DNA of 64,000 bases, taken from the NCBI GenBank assembly GCA_963969395.1, contig OZ017802.1, forward strand, positions 126,501 through 190,500. The letters are read 5' to 3'. Below the pieces are notes generated by a model. That model was given only the letters and a program-made list of their open reading frames with translations, was not told the origin of the DNA and searched no databases. Both the position numbers and the translations under genes were made by a program. Every line of letters starts with the position of its first letter. Within the stretch, counting starts at the first letter, position 1. Positions 36,647 through 48,905 of the stretch are shown here, one piece after another. Source of the stretch: Pseudoscleropodium purum (taxonomy: Eukaryota; Streptophyta; Bryopsida; Hypnales; Brachytheciaceae).

Positions 36647-37518
36647 CATGCATAAATAAGGAACAAGTTCCCTATTTATTTATATAGAGCTGAACTTCTG
36701 ACATGAGGATTTGATTACTATCATAAGATGTGCTGATTTTCCGTAAATTCCCTAGCATTCAATGTGCACTGCATTTTCTCCCATGGACCATCGTAAACCA
36801 TTCACAAAAACTCCATTCCAAAATGTGGAATTTGATGATTAAAGGCGTAGTTGTCTTTAGAATATTTTTAGGAAGTGTTTTTTTTTTTCATGACCATTTT
36901 GCATCTAGTGCAATTTTTTTTTACTCATGACCTTTCATAATCTAATTCTAGGAGCTGCTTATCTTAAATATGGAATTTGTTGACAATAGCTTCAATTCAC
37001 ACAAATGGAGGAAAAAATCTCAGCATCTTAAACCACAAAGATTTTATTAAATCAAGACACTTTTTTTCTGACCTTGTCTCTCTTAGCCGTACTTCATGAA
37101 ATTGCTCATTATTTTGGAATTTTCCTTGTTGTATTTAGGCTATGGTTATAATTTTACATTAGAAGTTATAAAAGTGTGCTTGAATGTGTTGTCATAAGTT
37201 AATTTTTCTATTGATGACGAGGCTTTGAGTCCCTTTTGTATTGCAATCTTTGTGCTAACGTAAAGGCCAATAGTGAGTCCCACAAAACAACCTCTATGAC
37301 ACTGGCTATAGTGTGAAATAGCCCTTAGTAAGTATAATATGCAACAATAAACTTCCTTCAATCAATATTTATTCATAAAGCTTGAAGATACAAAAATGAT
37401 GTAGACCACCAACTTATGAACTTTCAACATGTTTAATATGGTTATGTAGGTTTTCAATGCTACATATTCATACAAGGGTGTTGATCAATACATTACATGA
37501 TACGAATGCTAGATATCT
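36647..37518. other. AT-rich tract, nothing recognised
   Basis: No gene or sister repeat was found, only homopolymer T runs near 36880 and 36915. Confidence 0.4.
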
Positions 37519-37875
37519 TTTGAATTGTGTCTAGAATATGCTCTAAAATTCTCTAGGGCTAATTATTTGGGATCTTTGATTGCAATTATAAATGAAGGAT
37601 TTGCAAAAAATGAATTTTGCAAAAACTAAAAAATTCTTGTATTTTCTCTTGAGGAAAATCCAACTTCTTGAGTCCACCTCAAATGAAAGATTTACCATCA
37701 TACATACGCATATGAGGGATGCACAATTTGAACACTAACCTTTTGCAATCCCACCAAAACCACCCTACCAATGGATTTTTAAGATAGCCGGAGCTGCCAA
37801 GTGAAAATCAATCTCCAACAACACTGCACTCAAAGATTCAAAGGTATAGAACCTATAGATTTGGTCATGACCCTA
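37519..37875. repeat. Dispersed repeat C, copy 1
   Basis: It matches 43945-44300 in the same orientation over about 350 bases. Shared text includes GCTAATTATTTGGGATCTTT, TCCAACTTCTTGAGTCCACC and GGATTTACCAT(A/C) stretches. The two copies are still clearly similar, so this is younger than repeat D. Confidence 0.8.
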
Positions 37876-38557
37876 GTAGATTTTTTCCTTTTTTTTTGTT
37901 TTTTTTGTTTTTAACACAAGTGTGTTGAAGAACACAACGTGAGGATTTTTGTTGGGAAAGGAGGCTACTTTCAAGCTAAGTATAGCACCTATTGCCTCTA
38001 GGTATCCAACCCACAACCATTCGATTGGTTTGGATACCTTTCCACTATCATGGAAAGAAGGGTAGTTTACCTAAAAATGGGACTATGGCACCACTCTTTT
38101 TTCCATGATCTTCTTCCAATCCCTAGTTTTTCTTTCTAAAGGTGTATGTTGAAAAAACCCACTATTTTGTATGTTGTTAATCTATTTTTTATACCACTCT
38201 ATCCTAATTTGGGGCCTTTCATTGCCAATGAAAATTCATAGATTTTATGATGTGTGGCAAATATATGGTTCTTGTGTTTTTTCTAGAGATGAAATGGAGG
38301 ATGAACAAACCTACAAGGTTAGTTCACCTCCTTAAATTTGTGAATGATGATGTATATATTGTGAATTGGACAATTTTATGAATGAAGAAGTAGATGATGT
38401 AGAAGATCTAAAACATTGTGCCTAATGTAATATAAGCTCATTCGTTCACCTCTAAATGCAAGAACCGTGATTTTTTAGCAAGATAGTGATTTGGAGCAGC
38501 TCACTACAAAGTTTTTGGAGTTTTCATTTTTATTTTTTGAAAATTTCACATAATGTG

Positions 38558-40375
38558 TGTGTAGTTAAGACAATTTACTTTTTAATTAAATTTTGTTGTT
38601 TTAAGTGTGAAACCGGTTAAATGTTTAAGGTTTTTGGAAATTAAGTGTGAATGTGGTGACATTTGAAGTTAAAATGCAAAAAGACTTTTTGGCTTGAGCG
38701 GTTGTGAATTTGATGGATTTTTATCAAGAGATTGGAAGGGGTGTTTGAAGAGGGATTGTGATATATAGTCTTCTCTTCTCTCATTATTTTCCCTCCTTAA
38801 TTTTTATTGCATTCGGGACATGAGGTTGTGTTCTTTTTGTTATTTTCGTTGTTGTATTAATTTATAAATTTATAAGTGTTATTCTTAGTTATTTTATTCA
38901 CATAAGTAATAGTGATTATTGCTTAAGCATGAAGTTGAATTTTGATGATATTTTACTTTGAGTATTTTATAAATGTCAAATCAATTAAATTGAATAATTT
39001 AATATTCACTTAAGTAATAAATAAATATTCTTTGCCTTGAGCATTTTATAAAGGAGAATCTCTTTAAGAGAATTTGATATATTTTAAGTAAAGTTTGTCT
39101 ATCGGTTATATTTTATCTTTTAAGAGAATTTTTGTGTCAATGCTTAAAGCAAGATTTGAAATAAATAGGAGCAAAATATGAAGTTAAAAATTGACTTAAT
39201 AATTAATAATTAATAATTCTAGTGATTGAAATTTCTTTTTTGTAAACCAGAGATTGGTTTGAAATTGATTGATTCAGAGATTGGATTTTATTTTGAAACT
39301 TAAATCCAGTGAGTGGTGATTAATTTTATTTAAAGGTTTGGAATATCTTTATACCACAAATGAACATGAATGTTTGAAACAAAGTTAAGGATTGAGATTG
39401 ATTTTAAGTTAGAAAATGAGTTACATTTCTAATAAGTAGAAATTATTGAACAATTATAAATAATTGATGTACATTCTAAATATTGAATGATTATTCATAT
39501 GTTAAATAAATGGTATTTCAATTGAAGTCATGAGTATGTGATTGAATGTTTGAATGTGTATTTAAAATTCTTTCATTAGAATTTGTTTGTAGTTGTGCAA
39601 AATTAAGTAAGTATAATTTAGAATTAGTATTATATTGGAACAAATAAAAGCTTCAAGATATCGGGGCGATGCAAATGGAGAAAGCTTAAAGCTAAAAACA
39701 GAAGGATTCGTAGTCGGATAAAGACCGGAGCTTTAAAAAGGAAAGAATTTGAAATTCTTTAAATAATTTAACAAAACAAATTCTACATCCCTCAAGGGAA
39801 ATTTTAGAATACTTGAAGCATATGTGTGTCAATGTGTTTGCTCAAAGTGATGTCCTCAGTTGTGTTCAATCCCTAAAAAAAGTGTGCATTATATTTATTC
39901 AAAGTAATTGAGTCACTAGTGCTCAAAGCGTCTTAGATGTTGAAATTATAATTGAGACAAATAATTAATGAATTCTTGGTTTAACCAAATTTTCAAAGTT
40001 TGAATATATATTGTGGGATGCAGATTGCGAATGAATAAATTTGTAATATATTTCAGTGAATTCAAAGTATGAGATTTGTGAATGTAGGATCCCCTAATTT
40101 ATATCCTAGATTTATATTTTATTCTAAGATAAGACCGAGACGAATTTAGTGGTTAGAAATTTTTATTTATAATCGAAAAGAGATTAGAGAGAGAATTCTT
40201 TCCCACTCCTAAATAAAAAATGAATTATACCTAATACTCTAATATATTGTGATTAACGACACAATTTACCTACAAAGTAACATTAACTAACTAAAACACT
40301 CAGCTAATTTGAGTTTTCCCTGGAACAAACCTTTACAGAATTGCCTTGGGTTTGTCTTAGAAAAATTGTACTACA
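38558..40375. mobile_element. Solo-LTR-like element 1 (1818 bp)
   Basis: The element begins TGTGTAGTTAAG and ends TTGTACTACA (TG...CA), with a perfect 5-bp duplication ATGTG (38553-38557 and 40376-40380). Sister repeats read CACAATATATGCCCAAGG through this point, which confirms an insertion at the corresponding CACATAATGTGCCTAAAA. It has no internal coding sequence, so it is a solo LTR left by LTR-LTR recombination, or a non-autonomous element. It carries a few GCTTAAGC/GCTTAAAGC words, as does element 2. Confidence 0.8.
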
Positions 40376-40928
40376 ATGTGCCTAAAAAGTGACTTTAATC
40401 CCTAAATTCCCATTGTCCCCTCGAGGAACAAATCAAATTTTGGGTAGGTTCTTTTCATCTAAATTTTTGGTGAATTGTTTTGAAACTTTTTCATAAGATA
40501 GAAAAATTGATTATCTACGTGGGAATATAATTTTATTTCAATTAGTGTCCGTGAGCAAAAGTTATACCACAAAAAGCTTCAATTGAACTTGGTGGGCAAT
40601 ACAAAAAAAATTGCAAAAAATCAAAATAAATTTTAACTTTTTTTCCCCACAATTTATTTTCTTTCTGTCTACATGTGAATCTTTGATTTGTTCTATTTGG
40701 ACTAATAATGAGAAAGTTAAAGGCAATTTTGTTTTTCGGGCAATTTTATCATCTTTTTGAAAAAATAACTTGTAGGGTTCATTTCTGAATGCAATTTTTA
40801 TAATTTCTCACAATTTTTTTTTGAGAATGTTATGTTTGATTGCTAAAACAATCTCAGCATTGGAATTATTGTCTTTCAATCCCATCTTAGAGTTATTAAC
40901 GATTAAGTTTTTTTTCAATCTTGGACCT

Positions 40929-42385
40929 TGTAAGTATGTAAATTTGTTTAATAAACAATTTTTTTTGGTTTTATGTGTGAATGGAGATCAAATTAGATTT
41001 GGTTATAGAAACTCATGGTGATAGGTGATCAATTGTTATTGATTTTTAGTATTGCCGTGGGATTCCAGAAAGTGCAAGAGTTTTTAGTTATTAACGGTTT
41101 AACCGAATTTGGTTTGAAGGGATGCTTCGGTCAGCATTATATGACTTGAAGCTCTTCTTCTTCATTCACTTCTTACTGTTGTGTTTAGTCGTATGTGTGT
41201 GTGTGTGTGTTTGTGTGAGTATGTGTTCCAGTTGAATTGTTGTTCAGTATTTTTATAATAAAGCTTTAAGCATATATTTGATAATTGTGTATAAGTCCCA
41301 GTGATTGGGCATTTGTTGAGTTTGAAATCCCAGAGTTTGGGTATAGTTGATTGCTATGTAATCTCTTGTAAAGAGGAATTTGTATGCTTGTGTGCTTAAA
41401 GCTGTTGTTGCTGTTGTAATCTAATTTTGATTTTATAAATTATAATTGTTGAATTGCTTTAGCATTGTGTGATTTCATTGAAGCTTGAAGCAAATCAATT
41501 GAGTGGAGGTTGAGTTGTAGCTTTAAGCAGTCTGATGTGATGTCTTGGCTGATTGATTGAATCAGTATGTGTTCGCTTAAGCGTATGATGTTATGGTGCA
41601 GTGATGGTCGCTTAAGCAATGTACTTTGTGTTTACTGATTGGAAGTCCGCTTCAAGCGTATAGACTGAATTACATTATGGCTTAAAGTTGAGTGTTGTAT
41701 GATGATTAATGTGTAGTTGCTTTAAGCTAATCAGAGAGTGATATATGCTTAAGCAACTGTAAGAGACTATTGTTGAAAAATTGCTTTGAAGTATTTGTAA
41801 TGAATTATATAATGCTTAAAGCTGTGAGATAATATTACAGTGCACTGACTAGTTGAGGAAGTGTACAGTTTAATTGTGATGTTAGAATGGCTTTAAACAC
41901 TTTAATTGAAGGATGCTATAAGCAAAGTATTGAGACACTGAAGTGTGATGAATTGTTATACTAACTTGTAGTTTGATGAATGATGAGTGACGCTATAAGC
42001 GGATATTGTGAGCCTACGCTTTAAGCGAATGCAACAGGGAATTGAAGATTTGTTTGCTTAAAGCTATATGTTAATGTTTTTCTTTGCTTAAGCGTGCTTC
42101 TTGTTTGAACCAATACACTACGATAAGACTGAGACTTCATACTTGTATTGTGCATTCATGTGTATCGGACAGAAATTAGTTATTGAATAATTGAGTGATC
42201 CCAATTCCTAAAAACAATGGGTTATGTTAATGTCATTTCCCTTTAGAATTGACATTGAATGATTAGTCTTATTAATACAAGTGACTCTAGTCACACTACA
42301 TTAGACTATTTGATCATTCCTTGGAGATTGAACCTCTATACTATAGTTCTGGGTGTTTTGTGAAGTAGGCAAAATGCGAACTACA
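40929..42385. mobile_element. Solo-LTR-like element 2 (1457 bp)
   Basis: The element begins TGTAAGTATG and ends GCGAACTACA, with a perfect 5-bp duplication GACCT (40924-40928 and 42386-42390). The inverted sister repeat near 47260 reads continuously through the empty site (AGTAGGTCCAAGATTGG), which proves the insertion. There is no open frame. A (GT)n run lies at about 41191-41216, AATAAA at 41257, and a dense series of GCTTAAGC-like palindromes in 41260-42110. Confidence 0.85.
41260..42110. repeat. Array of degenerate GCTT(A/T)AAGC palindromes inside LTR element 2
   Basis: At least fifteen occurrences of GCTTAAGC, GCTTTAAGC, GCTTAAAGC, CGCTATAAGCGG-type or GCTTCAAGC words occur in 850 bases. 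Examples are near 41262, 41393, 41484, 41520, 41575, 41608, 41650, 41718, 41746, 41813, 41993, 42018, 42054 and 42086. Spacing is irregular. They read as half-site pairs for a dimeric DNA-binding protein, which is inference. Confidence 0.65.
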
Positions 42386-43450
42386 GACCTACTTCTACTT
42401 AGCATTTTTTTAAAGAATAAAAATTAAGTGTGTGTTTTTTTTAATTTTTTTTTCACTAGACCTCCAACTCAATTCTTCAACTTAAATTTTTTTTAATTCA
42501 AAGTCTATAGTGCAAAAATAATTCATAATTGGCAGTCAAAGTCATCTGAAATCGTAGGACAATGTTTAAAAAAATTTTCTTTTTCAATTTTGAATGCTAG
42601 TATCTTCCAATTTGTACAGTCAAACTTCATGAAATTTTTATCATGTGAGCCAAGACAAATAAAATACAAGATCCTACAATTAGATTCTAAAAAAATGATT
42701 ATTTTCTAAATTCTTAGATGAATGCAGCAAAAACGGCAGTTTTGAGTGATTTTTGACAAAAAAAATTGCCTTGGAAATTTAGAGGTCAAGGCCCAATAGT
42801 TTTCATGTGAATTGACAACGTGGTTAAGAAATTACTACATGATATGCAATTTTCATTGCTTGGTGGATAAGCCAAGTAGCCCAACAAACTTCTTCAAAAT
42901 TCCCTTCTTGAAAAAGCCGAAATTTAAAAGTGATTCTTTAGATTTATATATAGGTGGGAAGCTTAGCGTCATTCCATTTTGATGAGTGAGTTGAATGTTA
43001 TGAAGAACTTTACTTTGTAGGTAATATTGAATCTTTGAAAACTATACCTAGCCATAAACTAATTTAATTTATCATAACTTTCAAGCCATTTATCAAACTA
43101 AAGTTATTTAAAGCTCCCCATGTGTATATAAATCTGAAGACTCAGATTCAAATTTGTGCATTTTAAGAACATGATTTTTAAAGAAGATTTTTGGATTGCC
43201 CTACCTACTTGCCAACCATTGAAAATCACACATCATGCAATAACTTTTTAACCATGTAGTCGAAAGTTACAAAAACAATTGGGTCTTGAAGCTTCTTGTT
43301 TGGCACACCTTCTGAGTAATTTTCAAAGAAAAAAACAAAAACTCATTTTGTAGTCAACCATTTAAAAATGCTATCTTCTCCCAAAATATAGTTCTTTGAT
43401 TTAGGGGTTAAATAATCCCAATATACAAAATCTTTGATAATTCTTGAGTA

Positions 43451-43944
43451 GAGGGGTGTTTGTTTCTTTCATACCGTAAACATGTATTTTCTATAGAAGA
43501 TAAAACACTTGACTACAAAATTGTAGGACCACTGGACATTTTTAGAATATTTTGCAATTTCTTAATTGTTTTAACTTCCAATTTAAAAAGTAATAGGAAT
43601 TGGCATTAACATGTCTAATTTTATGTGTTAGGATAAAATGAATATTGAAATGATGTGGCAAGACATAAAGTTGTACAAAAGAATTCTATTATTGATATTC
43701 ATTGGAGATTTTTGCTCTTATAAAGTAAAGAGTTATTATTGTTCGATTCCACATTTGTTCTAATTGAACATCGAGTCAATTGTAAGTTAATTTTGCATAC
43801 TTTGGGGTCAACTTCATGACTCTATTTGTAATATTTAAGAGCCAATTGGCAAGACAAATAATCTTACATCCAAAATAGGCCTACTTAGTAAGGTAAATTC
43901 TAGGTTTTTCTAAAGTAAAAGTGGAAAAAAGTCCCCTATTTTCA
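43451..43944. other. AT-rich tract between repeats B and C
   Basis: No gene or sister copy was recognised. Confidence 0.4.
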
Positions 43945-44300
43945 GTCGTGTCTAGGATATGCTCTAGATCTCTCTAGAGCTAATTATTTGGGATCTTTGA
44001 TTCAAATATAGATGTAGGATTTGCAAAAAATGAATTTTGCAAAAAACAAAAAATTCTTGTGTTTTCCTCTAAAGAAAATCCAACTTCTTGAGTCCACCTC
44101 AAATGAAGGATTTACCATAGTGCATACACACATGAAGGATGTACACTTTGAACACTGACCTTTTGCAATCTACCAAAATCTCCCTACCAATGGATTTAAA
44201 AATGCTTGTAGCCACCAAGTGAAAATCAATCTTGAATAGCGTTATAGTCATAGATTCAAAGGTGTGAAGCCTATAGATTTGGCATTTTTGTTGCTTATGA
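43945..44300. repeat. Dispersed repeat C, copy 2
   Basis: This is the sister of 37519-37875 in the same orientation, sharing GCTAATTATTTGGGATCTTT and TCCAACTTCTTGAGTCCACC. Confidence 0.8.
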
Positions 44301-46569
44301 TGGCTTGGGGATTGGAAGGTATTAATATATCAATTTTTGTTTTCTTTGTTTTCAAAAATCATATGCAAAAGGGTATAAAATTTTGATTTCCAACATTTAA
44401 GATCAAGCCCATCGAGAAAAATAGGCCAAAAGCAACTTTCAACCAACTCTTGAGCCAAAACATTTATAACTATTCTTTTGAACAAAAACTTCTATATAAA
44501 ATTCATGTCTTTGAAGAAAGTAATATTAAAAATGTAGACAACTTTTTGCATATCTCACTTTATATTACAAAATTTTTGACTAAGAATGATGTTTTGAAGA
44601 CAAACCTTGAACTTTGAGGAGTTTTCCCTCCAACCACTCAATATTAAAACACATTGGAAACTTTGTGATCAATAATTTTTAATTGCTCCAATGGTCATAT
44701 TTATTTTTTATCATGATTAAAGTCTTTTAATGTGTTGTTTTGACGATTTGGCTTCACATTTAATATGTAAAATAATGTTAGAACATCAAAATATAACTTC
44801 ACTTCTTCTTTGACTTTAAATCCTAGGCAGTTTAGAAATTTCACTTTGTTCCTAAACAAAAATTTTGTATTGCATTGACACACACACATATATCCATATG
44901 TATATATATATACTTTGAGAAGAAATTCAGAAGTATAGAGAAGATGTAGATTTTGATTGCTTGTTTTGGCTTCAAACTTCATTGCACTTCTACAATTTCT
45001 TGATTTTGTAAGCTTAGAGTATTCACAACTTCATTTTTGTATTGCTATTACCAAACGATTTGAAAAAATTATCAAATTGAAATAATTTTGCATTCCACTC
45101 AATTTATAAATTCACAAATTTACAGATACTAACAAGCCTTATTGAACAATGAATTGCAAAAGGCACACTATTAAATCCACTTTATACAATTTTTTATTCT
45201 AATATTATTTTATTGCATATGTATATATGCAATAAAATCCATGTCATTTATATTTTATATCAATAAATATGTACATATAAAAGCTTTGAAAATAGAATCA
45301 TCTAATTTGTGTACTAAGTGCGCATTCATAATACAAATGGTAACCTTTAAAGAATGGAGTTTATGACCACATAATAAAATTTTAGTATCTTTCACCTTGA
45401 ACTCTAATATACTGGTTTAAGAAGATTTGCAATTATCATTAACTCGTGAAGAATATTAAAAATATTTTATATCAAATTCATAATGTACTAAAAAATCTAA
45501 AATTCAACCTTAAGTATATATTATAGTAGCTCCCACAATGAATAACATTATAGAATAAATCAACTTTTGTGTCATTCTATACTTAGAGACATTGTCAACT
45601 TCAATTTCTATACAATATAATATTGATTTCAAGAGTTTTTCAATAGATAAGAAATTAAATATAATCACATAGTTTATTAAATCTTCCATTTTAGAAAGCT
45701 TTTATTGTCTTGTTATGCATAGTCAACCTCAGCAAACCCTTTTTTACACAAATATAAGAAGAAGCATTGGAATTTCTCCAATTGTTGCTGTTTCAATAGT
45801 TCTAATCCTTCTAGGTTTAAGCTCTGTCATATCCACATTTTTTTTTCATTCATCATAATAATATTGTAGTTGTTCAATCAAGCTTGTCATTTAGTTTGAA
45901 TGCTTGCAAATATAGAAATTTAGGTGAGTTTTCTTGTACTGTACTGATTGTCTTATCTTTTTGGTTTTGCTCAAATGTCTATAGAATCATTTTGAATGAT
46001 AAATTTAAGTATTGTGAACAAAAAGCCAAAAAATGCTAAAATTCACTATGTGTAGTGCATCATTTTGGATCCCCATAGAATAGTTTTACAAGTGCTTTTC
46101 GGAAGGGGAGAGAATTTGGAGCTTTTGCTCCAAATTACTACCTCAAGAAAAATGCAAGAATTTGTGATTTCTTATATATGATAAAATTTGGAAAATTTGA
46201 ATTCACATTTGGAATTCACTTTTAAAAGATAGAAGGTGTTTTTAGGCCCAAAACTACTTCATATTCAAAGCTCTGGTTGCTATTATATTAGAATCACAAG
46301 CATATAAGCCTAAAAGATTATACACCTATATTATAGAAATCTTCCATGATTATATGATATCCATACTATATATGTTTTTACTATAAGTACCTTAAAATGA
46401 TTGTTGGATATCTATTATACATAGGTTCAAGGCTGATAGGCTTGTATTCCCATCCTTGCCTACTAGTACTATTGATTAGAGTATACCTCCCTAAAATTTC
46501 AGAATAAATACCTTACCAGTCGTAGCATCAAGTCGCTTGAATTTCAAAAAGAAGTATCTTCAACTTTCA
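44301..46569. other. AT-rich tract with a perfect 32-base hairpin, no gene
   Basis: At 45207-45238 two 14-base arms (ATTTTATTGCATAT and its complement) flank a 4-base loop. Nothing else was recognised. Open frames are short and lysine/phenylalanine-rich, as expected by chance at this base composition. Confidence 0.5.
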
Positions 46570-48190
46570 AACTTCTTACACAAAAATGTGTAGATCCTAC
46601 AACTCATTACTCTTTATAATATGTTGAAGAAATAAGTTGAGAATACACTTAAAATTTTTTGTACATATACTTGAAAAAAATAGTAAGTAGAAAGAAGTAG
46701 TAAATGATTCAAAAAAGTAAATTGTTAAGAAATTAGTTATGGAATTGAAAAATGCCAATCTCAATGGTTGTAATATTATAATAAACAACCTTCATCCAAT
46801 TCTTTTATTTTTTGGCAAAAATATTGAAAATTGAGTAAAATCAAGGACTTCAAAGTTTTTCTTAACCTCTAAATTCCCAAGGCCATTTTTCTGTCAAAAA
46901 CCAGTCAAAACTGTCATTTTTGTTGTGTTCATCCAAGAATACAAAAAAAATAATTTTTTTATAATCTAAAAATAAGATCTTGTACTTTACTTGTCTTAGC
47001 TCCTATGGTAAAAATTTCATGAAGTTTGACCATATAGATTGGAAGATATTAGCATTCAAAGTTGAAAAAGAAAGTCTTTTTGAACACTGGTCTGTAATTT
47101 TAGATGACTTTGACTGCCAATTGTAAATTTTTTTTGCACTACAGTCTTTGAATTAAATTTAATTAAAGTTGAAGAATTGAGTTAAAAGTCTAGGAAAAAA
47201 AACTAAAAAGAAACACACTTGATTTTCATTCTTTAAAAAAATGCTAAGTAGAAGTAGGTCCAAGATTGGAAAAAAACTTAATTGTTAATAACTCCAAGAT
47301 GGGATTGAAAGACAATAATCCCAATGGTGAGATTGTTTTAGCAATCAAACATAACATTCTCAAAAGAAAATTGTGAGAAATTGTGAAAATTGCATTTAGA
47401 AATGAACCCTACAAGTTATTTTTTTAAGAAGATGCTAAAATTGACGGAAAACAAAATTGTCTTTAACTTTCTCATTATTAGTCCAAATAGAACAAATCAA
47501 AGATTCACATGTAGACAAAAAGAAAATAAATTCAGGGTTAAAATTTGAAATTTATTTTGAAAAAGAAAAATTAAAATTTATTTTTGATTTTTTGTAATTT
47601 TTTTTTGTATTGCCCTCTAAGTTTAGTTTCAAGCTTTTTGTGGTATAACTTTTGCTCCAAGCACCAAATGAAATAAAAATTATATTCTCTTGTCAATAAT
47701 CAGTTTTTCTATCGTACAAGAAAATTTCAAAACAATTCACCAAAAATTAAAATCACAAGAACCTACTTGAAATTTGATTTGTCTTCCAAGGAGACAATGG
47801 GAATTTAGGGATTAAAGTAGAAATTTTGTAAAAGTTTGTACACTAAAACTTCCATAATTTTCATCTCAATATTAAAAATGGATTGAGTCAAAACTTTTTT
47901 GGTATATATAAATCTAAGAATCCAAGTTCAAATTTTTATTTCTTATAAAAGTAAATTTTTTTTTGTTACTTGCCAAGCATTAAAAATGATATATATCATA
48001 CAATAACTTTTAGACCATGAAGTCAAAGGTTAGGAAAATTGTTGTACTTTAAAGCTACTCCTTGGAAACATATTGAGTGTAAATTTAATGGAAAGAAAAT
48101 AAAAATTTTGTTTGCAATGAGTTGCCCAAAATTGCTATGTTGCCTAGAAAATATAGTTTAGGCATTTAGGGGTTAAAAGAATCCAACTTT
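46570..48190. repeat. Repeat B, copy 5, mostly inverted relative to copy 4
   Basis: Bases 46870-47260 are the reverse complement of 42390-42880. Bases 47268-47830 are the reverse complement of 40376-40925. Bases 46680-46810 are the reverse complement of 21890-21990 and 26670-26770. Bases 47860-48190 are instead in the same orientation as 43080-43440. It preserves both empty sites of the LTR elements in copy 4 as far as the alignment reaches. Confidence 0.75.
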
Positions 48191-48610
48191 GGAAAAGAAA
48201 AGGTATGAAATACAAAACCAACCATTCCAAAATAAGGGCACGTTTTACATCCATTTCTACATATCTTTTAGAAAACTAAAAACTAAAACTCCCATCCATT
48301 TCCCCCTCCTCACGAAAGAATTGTTTGACCATCCCAAAGCTAGTTTAAGCCCCTTTTATGTGCCCTTTTTGCCCTTTCTACTATATTCTAGGCTGCTCTA
48401 ACGTGTGTATTGAGAAAGCTTTACTATGTTTAGGGCTGCTCTGACGTGGATATTGAAAAGACCGTTTGGATCACACAAAAATGGCAAGGAGGGGAATTAG
48501 TAATAATATTGTTATCAGGTTTTGGGTATTGGAGAAAAACAAAGGAACCCAAAGAGAGAGTGACAGAGTTGGTGGCATAACTTTAAAGTTGGAGGTTTCA
48601 CATTTAGTAG

Positions 48611-48905
48611 GTCCTTGGATCTTGAATTGTAGTTCAAGTGTGGAGCGCACAAAATCTGGAAGTGAAGTCCTAAATGGGTTGAAAATGTGCATTTGTAAAG
48701 TAAGTGCATTTGGAATGTTTGTGTTCTGATTGTGAGTTTGGCCTGCATTGAATTTCTTAGGTCCTCAAATCCTGAATTGTAGTTCAAGTATGGAGCGCAC
48801 AAAATTTAGAAGTAAAGCCCTAAGTGGTTGCAGAACGTGCATTTGTGAAGTAAGTGCATTTAGAGTGTTTGTGTTCCGATTGTGAGTTTGTCTTGCATTG
48901 AATGT
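48611..48905. repeat. 150-bp tandem duplication
   Basis: Bases 48611-48760 and 48761-48905 align throughout. Both start GTCCT, then TTGAATTGTAGTTCAAGT or CTGAATTGTAGTTCAAGT, GGAGCGCACAAAAT and AAGTAAGTGCATTT. The copies have diverged by scattered substitutions. Confidence 0.85.

Larger units (their letters stand above)
38465..43450. repeat. Repeat B, copy 4, with fold-back architecture and two nested LTR-like inserts
   Basis: The host repeat is present as 38465-38557, 40376-40928 and 42386-43450. Between 42790 and 43300 it is an inverted repeat: about 42790-43010 pairs with about 43075-43300, with CCATGTAGTC near 43250 matching the GACTACATGG landmark of other copies. Part of it (40376-40928 plus 42386-42880) is mirrored at 47830-46870. 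Confidence 0.7.

Noticed and set aside
39660..39730. A short GC-richer segment inside LTR-like element 1 as a structural RNA gene
   Set aside because: I could not fold it convincingly into a tRNA or other known RNA, and it lies entirely within the delimited insertion.
41191..41216. (GT)n run as a functional element
   Set aside because: It is an ordinary dinucleotide microsatellite within the LTR-like element.
7000..48000. Scattered TTTAGGG words as an interstitial telomere array
   Set aside because: They are isolated single or double units spread through AT-rich repeats. No array of three or more exact tandem copies was seen.
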